DNA of 64,000 bases, taken from contig NZ_CAAHFG010000004.1 in the NCBI RefSeq assembly GCF_900890425.1, positions 912,330 through 976,329 of the forward strand, read 5' to 3'. Each line of letters starts with the position of its first letter. Positions within the stretch are counted from its first letter, which is position 1. A program made the position numbers and the translations under genes. Shown here in pieces: positions 17,398 to 25,974 of the stretch. The notes below the pieces were generated by a model. That model did no database searches, had not been told where the DNA came from, and saw only the letters and a program-made list of their open reading frames with translations. The stretch comes from Pontiella desulfatans (GTDB lineage Bacteria; Verrucomicrobiota; Kiritimatiellia; Kiritimatiellales; Pontiellaceae).

Positions 17398-19310
17398 ACC
17401 GATCCAAGGACAACCTGTATCCTGCAGATTCAGGGTTGGCCGGTTGGGGTCGCAAGGAGTCGGGGCGTCGCGCCGTGAAGGCCGCCGCCGCGCGGCGGGA
17501 GGGCTTCCGTCTCTATGAAGACGGATTCATCCGCTCGGTCGAACGCGAGGACAAGGCGCTTTCCATCGTGAGCGACGATCTTGGCATCTATTACGATGCC
17601 ACCGTTCCAAGTCGGCTTGAAAAACTCCTCGAGCGCCCGCTCGGTGCGGAAGAAACGAACCGGGCCATTGCCCTCTGCCGCGCGTGGCGGGAAGCCCGCG
17701 TCTCCAAATACAACGCCGCGCGCGAGTTCGAAGGTTCGCTCCCCGCGTCCTACGTGCTTCTGGTCGATCAGGTTGCGGGGGATCTTTCCATCCAATACGG
17801 TCTCGCAGACCCGGGCTCGTTCAGCCGAATGCTCGAGGCCGCGCTAGAGGAAAACCCAGACTCCACCATCATCTTGAAAACCCATCCCGACATCCACACG
17901 CGAAAAAAAAACGGCCACTTCGATGTTGCCGCGCTGGAGCGGAACGGGCGCATCATGGTCGTTGCGGAAAACTGCCATCCCGTTCGTTTGCTCGAACACG
18001 CGGAAGCCATCTATTGCGTGACCTCGCAGGTGGGGTTCGAAGCATTGATGTGGGGCAAGAAGGTGCGCTGTTTCGGCATGCCGTTTTTCGCCGGATGTGG
18101 TTTAACTGAGGACGAACTTCCCGCACCGGAACGCCGGAGGAAGGCTTCGCTGGAGCAACTGGTTCATGCAGCGCTCGTCGAATATGCGCAGTACGTCGAT
18201 CCAGAAACGGGGGAGCGGTGCGGAGTCGAACGCGTCATCGAACACATCGCGCTTCAGCGCCGGTCGCGAATGCGCTTCCCAAAGACCGTTCACGCGCTGG
18301 GGTTCTCGCGCTGGAAACGGCCGATCTTTGCCCGTTTCATCGGGGGATCGGACGTTCGGTTCGTTAAGAGCCTCAACGAAGTTCCCCGCGGCGCAACGCT
18401 TGCGGTTTGGGGGACGCGCTCCATTCCCGCAGCAAGGGATGATCTTTTGGTTCTGCGGCTCGAGGACGGATTCCTGCGCTCCTCCGGACTTGGCGCGGAT
18501 TTGATTCGCCCGCTCTCGTGGGTATTCGATGACGAAGGGATCTATTACGATCCCGCCAAACCGTCGCGATTGGAATCGCTTCTCCAGACGTTCGATTTCG
18601 ATACGGCGCTGGTCGCCCGCGCCAAGGTGTTGCGCGGGCAGATTGTGGGCGGCGGGATCAGTAAATATAATTTGAACGGCGCGGCATGGAGGCGCCCCTC
18701 CTCCACGCAGCCGGTCGTGCTGGTTGTGGGGCAAGTCGAAAACGACGCGTCGATCAAGCACGGCGCGGTGGGGATTTCCTCCAATGTCGAACTGCTACGC
18801 GCGGTACGCGAACGCCGCCCGGACGCGTGGATCGTCTACAAGCCCCACCCCGACGTGGTGGCGGGGCTTCGGCGCCGCGGCGCCGACGAACACGAGGCTG
18901 CGCGCTGGTGCGATGAAATCGTATGCAACGGCGACATCCATCAAATGCTAAACAACATCGACGAGCTCCACGTCCTGACCTCGCTGGCCGGATTCGAGGC
19001 GTTGCTGCGCGGGGTGCCGGTGACGTGCCACGGCCAGCCCTTCTATGCCGGGTGGGGGTTGACCACCGATCTGGTTCCGCTCCCGCGCCGCTCCCGTGCG
19101 CTGGGGATCGACGAATTGGTCGCGGGCACGTTGATTCTGTATCCAACATATGTGAGTCTGCGAACCAATGCGTTCACTTCGCCGGAGCAAATCGTACGGG
19201 AATTGATGGACTGGCGCGCGGATGGCCCTTCGCGCATGACGCTGGAACGCCGCGCCATACGGCGGATTTGCCGCCTCTGGGCGGCTTCGGGACTTAGGAG
19301 AAATGCGTGA
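17394..19310 (+). CDS. kpsC: KpsC, tandem beta-Kdo transferase of capsule export
   Basis: The 638-residue protein contains two homologous halves. Each has an LEDGFxRS motif (YEDGFIRSVER; RLEDGFLRSSGLG), a GIYYDxxxPSRLExLL segment, an ISKYN segment, a KxHPD motif and an xxTSxxGFEALxxGxxVxCxGxPFxAGxGLT ending, the KpsC duplication. KpsC extends the poly-Kdo linker on the phosphatidylglycerol primer with alternating beta-Kdo linkages. The start at 17394 overlaps the methyltransferase stop (ATGA). The length is close to E. coli KpsC (675). Confidence 0.92.
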   Translation: MNRSKDNLYPADSGLAGWGRKESGRRAVKAAAARREGFRLYEDGFIRSVEREDKALSIVSDDLGIYYDATVPSRLEKLLERPLGAEETNRAIALCRAWREARVSKYNAAREFEGSLPASYVLLVDQVAGDLSIQYGLADPGSFSRMLEAALEENPDSTIILKTHPDIHTRKKNGHFDVAALERNGRIMVVAENCHPVRLLEHAEAIYCVTSQVGFEALMWGKKVRCFGMPFFAGCGLTEDELPAPERRRKASLEQLVHAALVEYAQYVDPETGERCGVERVIEHIALQRRSRMRFPKTVHALGFSRWKRPIFARFIGGSDVRFVKSLNEVPRGATLAVWGTRSIPAARDDLLVLRLEDGFLRSSGLGADLIRPLSWVFDDEGIYYDPAKPSRLESLLQTFDFDTALVARAKVLRGQIVGGGISKYNLNGAAWRRPSSTQPVVLVVGQVENDASIKHGAVGISSNVELLRAVRERRPDAWIVYKPHPDVVAGLRRRGADEHEAARWCDEIVCNGDIHQMLNNIDELHVLTSLAGFEALLRGVPVTCHGQPFYAGWGLTTDLVPLPRRSRALGIDELVAGTLILYPTYVSLRTNAFTSPEQIVRELMDWRADGPSRMTLERRAIRRICRLWAASGLRRNA

Positions 19311-20457
19311 TATGACTGAAAAAGAAAACACCACCGAGATGCCTGCGGCCAAACGCCCCCGGGAAAAGCGCCGCCGCTGGTTGCGGCTGTCGTTTGTCCT
19401 TTGCGTGGTGCTGCCCACCATTCTTGGAACGCTCTATTTTACGCTGGTGGCATCGGATAAATATGTCGCGGGGGCGGGATTCTCGGTCAGAAGCATGAAG
19501 CCCGATGGACGGGTGGATATCGTCGGTGCGTTCACTGGCCTGGCAGGAGGCGGTTCCGCCTCGTCGGATTCCTACATTGTGCTGCGCTATCTCACCAGCC
19601 GCGACCTGCTCGAAAGGCTCGAGAATGACTACGACTTCCGTTCGGCCTATGGCTCCAGGGAAATCGATTTCCTCTCGCGGCTCGACCCCGATGAGGAAAT
19701 CGAAAAGATCCTCGAATATTGGGAGCGGATGATCCACGCCTCGTACGATCCAACTTCCGGCATCATCGATTTCAAGGTTCGCGCCTTCACCGCCGAGGAT
19801 TCGCTGCGTGTGTCGGAGTTGATGCTCGGCTATGTCCGCGAGCTCGTGAACGGGCTCTCCGAGCGCGCACGCGCCGACGTCGTACGATACACAGAAACGG
19901 AAGTCACCCGCATGGAAACGCGCCTGGGCGACGCGCTCAAGGCCATCAGCGATTTCCGCGAACGGGGCGCGCTCGATCCCGCCGCAAGCGCCATGACCCA
20001 GATTGAACTGCTCGCAGGAATGGAGAAACAGCTACTCGAATTCCGCGTCCGCATCGCGGTGCTAGAGGAGTCGGTGGGCGCAGAGGCGCCTTCATTGGTG
20101 ACGCTGCGCAGGCAGGCCGACGCGCTGGAAAAGCAGATTTTGGATAAGAGCGGAGGACTAAACGTGATGGGCTCCGAGGCTGGACTTTCCAGCCTGCTCG
20201 CGGAATACGAGGAATTGCAGGTGGAAAAAACCTTCGCGCAAAAAGCCTATGCCTCCGCACTGGCCGCGCTCGAGTCGGCGCGGATCGAGGCGGGGCGGCA
20301 GCAACGGTACCTGGCGGTTTACCAAACCCCTGCGCTGCCCGAATTCCCGCTTTATCCCCGGCGCATTCTCTACAGCGTTTTGCTAGGAGCCATACTTGGC
20401 GTGACCTGGGGCATTGGAACGCTGATCGTCTACTCCGTGCGGGATCATTTGTCGTAG
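19303..20457 (+). CDS. kpsE: KpsE-like capsule export inner-membrane protein (polysaccharide co-polymerase type)
   Basis: The 384-residue protein has an N-terminal helix (about 28-50, LSFVLCVVLPTILGTLYF) and a C-terminal helix (about 350-372). A long coiled-coil-prone periplasmic region includes the N-terminal LVASDKYVAGAGFSVRS and, before the last helix, a YQTPALPEFPLYPRRIL proline-rich segment. This is the KpsE/Wzz-like plan that bridges KpsMT to the outer-membrane channel. It overlaps the kpsC stop, with TTAGGAGA directly upstream of its ATG. Confidence 0.85.
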   Translation: MRDMTEKENTTEMPAAKRPREKRRRWLRLSFVLCVVLPTILGTLYFTLVASDKYVAGAGFSVRSMKPDGRVDIVGAFTGLAGGGSASSDSYIVLRYLTSRDLLERLENDYDFRSAYGSREIDFLSRLDPDEEIEKILEYWERMIHASYDPTSGIIDFKVRAFTAEDSLRVSELMLGYVRELVNGLSERARADVVRYTETEVTRMETRLGDALKAISDFRERGALDPAASAMTQIELLAGMEKQLLEFRVRIAVLEESVGAEAPSLVTLRRQADALEKQILDKSGGLNVMGSEAGLSSLLAEYEELQVEKTFAQKAYASALAALESARIEAGRQQRYLAVYQTPALPEFPLYPRRILYSVLLGAILGVTWGIGTLIVYSVRDHLS

Positions 20458-20466
20458 GCCCACCAG

Positions 20467-21234
20467 ATGAGGGAACTATTAAAACTACAGCTCAGGGTGC
20501 TCGGGGCATTGGTGTTGCGCGAAACACGCGCGACATTCGGCACCTCGCGGCTGGGTTATCTTTGGGCGATCGCCACGCCCGCCTTCGGCGTCGCGGTTTT
20601 TGTGGCCGTGTTCGCGGCGGCGGGGCGCCGCCCGCCCTTCGGTTCAAGCCTCGCGCTGTTTTTCGCCACCGGCTTCCTGACGCTGGAGTTTTTCCGGAAG
20701 CTTTCGACGTCGCTGATGACCACGTTCAATGCGAACAAGGCGTTGCTCACCTATCCCGTCATCAAGGAAACCGACACGCTCTTCGCCCGCTGCATCCTGA
20801 TTACCTCCACCTATCTGGTTATCATGGTGTTGTTCTATGGCGTGCTCATCGCCTGCGGCCTTGCATCGTTCCCTGCACGTCCCGGCCAGCTCATGCTCGC
20901 GTTCTGTTCGATCTCCCTGCTGGGCTTTGGCTTTGGAACCCTGAACGCGGTTCTGCTCTCCAAATGGGATTCGTGGCAATACATCGAAAACATTCTAACC
21001 CGGCCGCTCATCTTCATCTCCGCAGTCTTCTATGTTCCCAGCGCCTTGCCCGCGGAGGCGGTTGCAGTGCTCCGCTGGAACCCGGTCCTGCATTTGGTCG
21101 AGTGGGTGCGTGTCGCGTACTATTCCGATTACCACAGCTATATCCTCGATAAATCCATTCCGGTGGCCATGGGGATGGTGCTGGTGCTGGTCGGGCTCAT
21201 CGGCGAACGGCTCTACCGGAAGAAACGGGTGTAG
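20467..21234 (+). CDS. kpsM: Capsule ABC transporter permease KpsM
   Basis: The 255-residue protein has about six membrane helices. It shows the ABC-2 permease pattern LGALVLRETRATFGTSRLGYLWAIATPAFG, and then an ending WNPVLHLVEWVRVAYYSDY, as in KpsM/BexB. It forms the inner-membrane channel exporting lipid-linked capsule. It starts 9 nt after kpsE and is directly followed by kpsT. Confidence 0.9.
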   Translation: MRELLKLQLRVLGALVLRETRATFGTSRLGYLWAIATPAFGVAVFVAVFAAAGRRPPFGSSLALFFATGFLTLEFFRKLSTSLMTTFNANKALLTYPVIKETDTLFARCILITSTYLVIMVLFYGVLIACGLASFPARPGQLMLAFCSISLLGFGFGTLNAVLLSKWDSWQYIENILTRPLIFISAVFYVPSALPAEAVAVLRWNPVLHLVEWVRVAYYSDYHSYILDKSIPVAMGMVLVLVGLIGERLYRKKRV

Positions 21235-21236
21235 GC

Positions 21237-21887
21237 ATGGTTGAACTGATCGACGTTTCCAAGGTTTACACGCTTAAAGGTATCCGCAAGGTCATCTTCG
21301 AGAACCTCAACTTCCATTTCAAGGCGGGGCGCAACATCGCCATCATGGGGCCCAACGGCGTGGGGAAATCCACCCTCTTGCGCATGGTGGCCGGAACGGA
21401 ACCGCCCGATTCCGGGCGGATCGTCCGCCGCGTCCGCGTCTCCTGGCCCCTGGGTTTCGCGGGAGGCTTCAACGGGTCCATGACCGGACTCGAGAACATC
21501 CGCTTCGTGTCGCGGATCTATGGGCAGGACACCGAGCGCGTCAGCGAATATGTCGCGGAGTTTTCCGAACTCGGGAAATCGATGCGGCTGCCGATCAAGA
21601 CCTATTCGAGCGGCATGAAGGCCCGCCTCGCCTTCGGCCTCAGCATGGCCGTCGATTTCGACTGCTATCTCATCGACGAAATCACCGCCGTCGGCGACGC
21701 CAACTTCCGCCGCAAGAGCAAGGAAGCGCTCAACCAAAAGCTCGACCACGCCCGCATCATCATGGTCTCCCACTCGATGGAGACCATCAAATCCTACTGC
21801 GACTGCGGCCTGCTGCTCTCCCCTGGCGGGCTCGAATACCACGACGACGTCGATTCCCTCTTGGCGGCTTACAAGGCCCGTTCGTAG
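21237..21887 (+). CDS. kpsT: Capsule ABC transporter ATPase KpsT
   Basis: The 216-residue protein has Walker A (GPNGVGKST, about residue 38), the signature YSSGMKARLAFGLSM (about 123), Walker B (CYLIDE) and the H-loop (MVSHSMETIK). Its size and the short N-terminus are typical of KpsT/BexA. It powers KpsM at the cytoplasmic face. It is the last gene of the plus-strand capsule operon; no clear terminator follows in the 52 nt before the next convergent gene. Confidence 0.92.
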   Translation: MVELIDVSKVYTLKGIRKVIFENLNFHFKAGRNIAIMGPNGVGKSTLLRMVAGTEPPDSGRIVRRVRVSWPLGFAGGFNGSMTGLENIRFVSRIYGQDTERVSEYVAEFSELGKSMRLPIKTYSSGMKARLAFGLSMAVDFDCYLIDEITAVGDANFRRKSKEALNQKLDHARIIMVSHSMETIKSYCDCGLLLSPGGLEYHDDVDSLLAAYKARS

Positions 21888-21939
21888 ACAAACGTAGAAC
21901 ATGCGTCCCGCTTGTTTCCGGGTTCTGAAGAAAAGACGT

Positions 21940-22503
21940 CTATCCCATTACAAGCCCAAGGCTTGGGTCTGTTTCATGCGCATCGACGATTGCGTTGTAT
22001 TTTTCTACGAGCTGGCTGACGGTGATTTTCCTGTTTGCGCAAGTGAAGCGGCAAATTTCCCATATGTTTGTAGCGATGAATTGTTCAATTTCAAAGATAT
22101 CGATGCGGTCTGAAATATTTTGCGCTTCGGCAAGGTTATCTGCTGACACTGCCCCTTTGTAACTGGTCACGACAACGGGTGATTTATTTGAACTCAAATT
22201 TTCCGCGCATTTCCGGATAAGTGCTTCCGTCGGTGTTTGAGTGATGTAAATTGTCAGTCGGTCATAAAAATACTGCCAGGTCTGGTATTCAGGACTGGAA
22301 CCTACCGTCTTTCCACCTTGAAGCGGTTCCTTCAGAGCCATTTCCATTATTGCGAGAGTTAAGTAGTGCATCATTTTAGCGTGATACCAAGTTCCGCAAC
22401 TATCCTGCCCCATGTCTTTCGCCTTTTCTAAAAGGTTCTTGAACAAGGAGCTGAGCGCGCTGGAGTCATCATATTTAAGTACTATGCCTTTGGGGGTTTT
22501 CAT
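21940..22503 (-). CDS. Uncharacterised protein, possibly restriction/defence associated
   Basis: The protein of about 187 residues contains TPTEALIRKCAENL, PVVVTSYKGAVSADNLAE and ISDRIDIFEIEQFIATNIWEI. This pattern recalls proteins found next to restriction enzymes (tentatively DUF4928-like; not certain). The ATG at 22503 lies 8 nt after the upstream nuclease-like gene; a GTG at 22530 would overlap it. The region is visibly more AT-rich than the flanking capsule genes, pointing to transfer. Confidence 0.5.
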   Translation of the reverse strand: MKTPKGIVLKYDDSSALSSLFKNLLEKAKDMGQDSCGTWYHAKMMHYLTLAIMEMALKEPLQGGKTVGSSPEYQTWQYFYDRLTIYITQTPTEALIRKCAENLSSNKSPVVVTSYKGAVSADNLAEAQNISDRIDIFEIEQFIATNIWEICRFTCANRKITVSQLVEKYNAIVDAHETDPSLGLVMG

Positions 22504-22511
22504 TTTCTGAC

Positions 22512-23249
22512 TCAGATAGAGGATCTCCACGAGACTTGTATTACTAGGCGCTCGGTTCTGGTGAAATCCATGTTTGATTCCGCAGGGTTTCTGACAGTTG
22601 TCGGGGTTGGAGTGTCAACAAAATTCTTAACTACGTACAGAAAGTAACTGTTTTTGAGAGCTTTTGCGGCATGAAACTCTTTGTCTGTCATTGCAATAGA
22701 ACCACGTAATTCGCGAATCCCTTTCACTTCGACTGCAAAGAATCTATTAGAGGATGTCCATAGCTTAAAATCGTATCCACATCCAGAATGAGTAACATCC
22801 TCTATTTCGGTGTCATAAAAAACCGGATCTGCTTGATAATGCTTGGTGAAATAGTTTTCGGCAGCTCGGCCAGTCATGATCCTTTGGGCAAATGCGTCAA
22901 TATTGGTCGTTGTTTCGCTGGCATCTTGAAAGTTCATATCTCGAAAATCATCCCCGCAAAAATTGCAGATCATATGCTTAAGAGACTCAAGGTCGGCATC
23001 TCGGAATTGCTCAAGAATTGCCCTGCAATGGTCGCGTAACTGACGCTTATGCCACCCCTGTCTTTCGTTGGGGAAATAGGGATCAAGTTCATCGCGATAA
23101 TTTTTCAACGATGCAGGTTTGGTTCCGATAGCAAATCCCAACGCGTTGTAAGCTTCTTTGAAGGAGGAAAACCCCAATGCAGAAAGGCCTTTCGTGTCAA
23201 ACTTTGACAGATATAAGCCAGCCAGAATGGACTTTTCCCTGAGTGTCAT
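22512..23249 (-). CDS. Nuclease-like protein (PD-(D/E)xK / DUF3883-like C-terminal domain)
   Basis: The 245-residue protein has a C-terminal domain with GYDFKLWTSSNRFFAVEVKGIRELRG, i.e. an Asp followed by ExK at the spacing of PD-(D/E)xK nucleases and close to the VEVKG of DUF3883 proteins. A CNFCGDDF motif lies mid-protein. The N-terminal half is helical with no known domain. With the downstream gene it forms an AT-rich two-gene unit between kpsT and the Kdo-pathway isomerase gene. It may be a restriction or antiphage remnant: no methyltransferase is present. Confidence 0.55.
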   Translation of the reverse strand: MTLREKSILAGLYLSKFDTKGLSALGFSSFKEAYNALGFAIGTKPASLKNYRDELDPYFPNERQGWHKRQLRDHCRAILEQFRDADLESLKHMICNFCGDDFRDMNFQDASETTTNIDAFAQRIMTGRAAENYFTKHYQADPVFYDTEIEDVTHSGCGYDFKLWTSSNRFFAVEVKGIRELRGSIAMTDKEFHAAKALKNSYFLYVVKNFVDTPTPTTVRNPAESNMDFTRTERLVIQVSWRSSI

Positions 23250-23258
23250 GGTGGAAGC

Positions 23259-24233
23259 CTATAAAATCTTGAGCTTGGGCATGTCCTGGATGTCGACGGC
23301 GCCGATGACGCGGTTGTTTTCATCGACGACGATGAGATCGTCGATGTTGAACTCCTCGTAGATGTTGAGGATCTCGACCGCCAGCATATCCGGCGTGAGC
23401 GTCTTGGGATTGACGGTCATGACTTCATCGACGGAATGCTCGATCAGGTTGGGGGTTTCGATGAGGTGGCGGCGGAGGTCGCCGTCGGTCATGATGCCGG
23501 CGAGGGTGTTGTCGTCGTTGACGATGGCGACGCAGCCGGCCTTGGCGCCGGTCATGGCAATGAGCGCCTCGCGGACGGGGAGCCCGGCTTTCACGGTGGC
23601 GTAGCGGTTGCCGGTACGCATGACGTCGGAGACGTGCAGCAGGAGGGTGCGGCCGATGGCGCCGCCGGGATGCAGTTTGGCGTAGTCCTCAATCTTGAAG
23701 CCGCGCGCTTCGAGCAGCACCATGGCGAGGGCGTCGCCGAGCGCGAGGGTGGCGGTGGTGCTGGTGGTGGGCGCCATGTTGAAGGGGCAGGCTTCTTTTT
23801 CGACCTTCACCGAAACGATGATGTCGGCATATTCCGCCAGCGGGGAGTTCATTTCGCCGGTGAGGGCGATGATCTTGACGCCCTTGCGCTTGACGGGCTG
23901 GAGGACGGCGATGAGCTCGTCGGACGCACCGGAGTAGCTCATGGCCAGGACGATGTCGCGGTCGGACACAATGCCGAAGTCGCCGTGCATCGCCTCGATC
24001 GGGTGCATGGAGACGGCGGGCGTGCCGGTGCTGGTGAGGGTGGCGGCCATCTTGTTGCCGATGTGCCAGTTTTTGCCGACGCCGGTGATGACCACCTTGC
24101 CGTCTCCGTTTTTGATGGTTTCAAGAATGGCATCCACGGCCAGGACGAAGCCTTCGCCCATGTCGTTTTTCACCTTTTCGATGCCGGCCAGCTCGATGTC
24201 CAGCACTTCGCGCGCGCGTTTCAAATAGTCCAA
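23259..24233 (-). CDS. kdsD: D-arabinose-5-phosphate isomerase (KdsD/KpsF/GutQ family)
   Basis: The 324-residue protein has an N-terminal SIS domain (VVITGVGKNWHIGNKMAATLTSTGTPAVSMHPIEAMHGDFG, MSYSGASDELI) and two C-terminal CBS domains. It converts ribulose-5-P to arabinose-5-P, the first step to Kdo, the sugar used by KpsC and KpsS. A TTG start at 24233 is chosen because AAGGAGAG lies 4 nt upstream and the length then matches E. coli KdsD (328); the open frame continues 47 codons upstream through a repeat. It is close to the capsule locus but on the opposite strand. Confidence 0.9.
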   Translation of the reverse strand: MDYLKRAREVLDIELAGIEKVKNDMGEGFVLAVDAILETIKNGDGKVVITGVGKNWHIGNKMAATLTSTGTPAVSMHPIEAMHGDFGIVSDRDIVLAMSYSGASDELIAVLQPVKRKGVKIIALTGEMNSPLAEYADIIVSVKVEKEACPFNMAPTTSTTATLALGDALAMVLLEARGFKIEDYAKLHPGGAIGRTLLLHVSDVMRTGNRYATVKAGLPVREALIAMTGAKAGCVAIVNDDNTLAGIMTDGDLRRHLIETPNLIEHSVDEVMTVNPKTLTPDMLAVEILNIYEEFNIDDLIVVDENNRVIGAVDIQDMPKLKIL

Positions 24234-24254
24234 GGTTCTCTCCTTTGCTGTAGG

Positions 24255-24330
24255 GGCAGGTGGCAGGGGGCGAGTGGCCAGGGAAAGCCAGAGGACGAGA
24301 CGGCTGTTCACTCGCCATTTGCCACCTGCC
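24255..24330. repeat. Intergenic inverted repeat upstream of kdsD
   Basis: Arms at 24255-24274 and 24311-24330 (GGCAGGTGGCA...GGCGAG type) match in inverted orientation at about 17 of 20 positions. It lies between the divergent kdsD and sppA genes. It could be a REP-type element or a transcript hairpin in the kdsD leader. Confidence 0.6.
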
Positions 24331-24448
24331 TCTCGCCACATTCCCCCGCAACCTACCCGATTTTTTCCAGCCATTGGAATTTATTTATTCAAATAAAGGG
24401 AGGAACCCTCTATGGTTTGCGCTGATTGGTAATTTTAGGAGTTAAAAC

Positions 24449-25435
24449 ATGGCCAACAATGGTTCGAAGGTAGGGTGCTGGATCGTCATCGCGATTCTCG
24501 TGATGATGCTCATGGCGAGCGGATTGGCAAATATCGGCTTCATGGCCGCGCTGTTTTCCGGTTCGACCGTGGCAGGAAACGACTATCCAATGGACGAGGA
24601 GCCGTCCTTCGATGAAGTCTGGTCGTACGGCTATGGCGAAACGAAGGTGGTGCGCATTAACCTCTCCGGCGTCATCATGCGCGGTCGCCAGCAGCGCCTG
24701 CTGGGCTATGAACCCGACATGGTCGAATCCATTCTCTCGCAAATCCGCTGCGCCACGCTCGACGAATACGTGAAGGCGATTCTGCTGGAGGTCGACTCCC
24801 CCGGCGGCGCCGTTACACCGAGCGATGAAATCCATGCCGCGCTCGAGCAGTTCAAACGGGATGACGAGGAGCGCGTCGTGATGGTTTTCGTGCGCGACCT
24901 GGGGGCCTCGGGCGCCTACTATGCCGCGATGGCCGGCGACTATATCATGGCCGAGCCCACCGCCATTGTCGGTTCCGTTGGCGTCATTATGCAGACGCTC
25001 AACATGAAGGGGCTGGGCGACAAGGTTGGGCTCAGCTCCGTCACCATCGCCTCCGGGAAAAACAAGGACATGCTCAATCCCTTCGAAGAGGTTGACCCCC
25101 AGCACCTCGCGCTGCTGCAGGAACTGGTGGACAGCATGCAGGAGCGCTTTGCCTCGATTGTCGAAAGATCGCGCGGGCTGGAAAGCCGCGAGTTGCTGGA
25201 CGGGCGCGTGTTCACCGCCGGCCAGGCCCTGGAAAACAACCTGATCGACGGCGTTGGCTATATGCAGGATGCCATCGATAAACTCACCTTCCTCTTGGAC
25301 GTGGACGACGTGTATATCGTCCGCTACTACGAGCCGCGCGGCTTCTTCGAAACGCTGATGGCGGCGAAGACGCCGGTTATTCCCGACTTCACCGCCATGG
25401 AGTCGCCCAGATTCCTCTACCTTTGGAAACCTTGA
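24449..25435 (+). CDS. sppA: Signal peptide peptidase, S49 (SppA) family
   Basis: The 328-residue protein has one N-terminal membrane helix (about 10-36). In its S49 domain LLEVDSPGG, LGASGAYYAAMAGDYIMAEP (Ser154 as nucleophile) and GSVGVIMQ are conserved, and Lys204 in IASGKNKDMLNPF is the likely general base. SppA degrades residual signal peptides in the membrane; the single-copy domain size matches the bacterial short type. It is followed after 14 nt by a LysM lipoprotein gene. Confidence 0.88.
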   Translation: MANNGSKVGCWIVIAILVMMLMASGLANIGFMAALFSGSTVAGNDYPMDEEPSFDEVWSYGYGETKVVRINLSGVIMRGRQQRLLGYEPDMVESILSQIRCATLDEYVKAILLEVDSPGGAVTPSDEIHAALEQFKRDDEERVVMVFVRDLGASGAYYAAMAGDYIMAEPTAIVGSVGVIMQTLNMKGLGDKVGLSSVTIASGKNKDMLNPFEEVDPQHLALLQELVDSMQERFASIVERSRGLESRELLDGRVFTAGQALENNLIDGVGYMQDAIDKLTFLLDVDDVYIVRYYEPRGFFETLMAAKTPVIPDFTAMESPRFLYLWKP

Positions 25436-25449
25436 TATTGGGAGCGAAC

Positions 25450-25965
25450 ATGAACCACAAAGCACTATTCCTTTTGATTCCGGCCGTTGCACTCACCGGG
25501 TGCGAAACCCTGCAATCCCCGCAGCAGCGGCGGCAGGCGCAGGCGCGCGAGCAAGCCGCGCAGCGCCACCAGGAAGAACAGGTCTACCGCGTGAAGGGGC
25601 AGGTCGAGTCCGTTGAAATGGAAAACGCCCGCCTGATGCAGGAGCTGCAGCAGCTGCGCGCGGAAGCCCGTTCCTACAATAGCCAGATTTCCCAGCTCAA
25701 CGGCCGGATGACGGCGCTCGAGGCCAAGCAAAAGCGCGAAATGGACGAGCTGATCCGCCGGGTCGAAGCACTGCTCAAGAAAACCGTGGCCAGCCGGCCG
25801 GCGCCGAAGGCCTCGCGTTCCGGCAGGGAGCACGTCGTTGAATCCGGCCACACGCTTTCCGCCATCGCCGCGGCCTATGGCACCACCGTTTCCGCCATCA
25901 AGAGGGAAAACAACCTCAAGTCCGACAGCATCTATGTCGGGCAGAAGCTGTTCATTCCCGAATAA
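25450..25965 (+). CDS. LysM-domain lipoprotein with coiled coil
   Basis: The 171-residue protein has a lipoprotein signal ending LTGCETLQ (Cys about residue 18). A Gln/Glu/Ala-rich coiled coil (about 25-100) follows, and a C-terminal LysM domain (about 122-171: HVVESGHTLSAIAAAYGTTVSAIKRENNLKSDSIYVGQKLFIP). It is probably an outer-membrane-anchored peptidoglycan-binding protein. The ATG at 25450 has GGGAG upstream; it is likely cotranscribed with sppA. Confidence 0.85.
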   Translation: MNHKALFLLIPAVALTGCETLQSPQQRRQAQAREQAAQRHQEEQVYRVKGQVESVEMENARLMQELQQLRAEARSYNSQISQLNGRMTALEAKQKREMDELIRRVEALLKKTVASRPAPKASRSGREHVVESGHTLSAIAAAYGTTVSAIKRENNLKSDSIYVGQKLFIPE

Positions 25966-25974
25966 ATTCGATAT

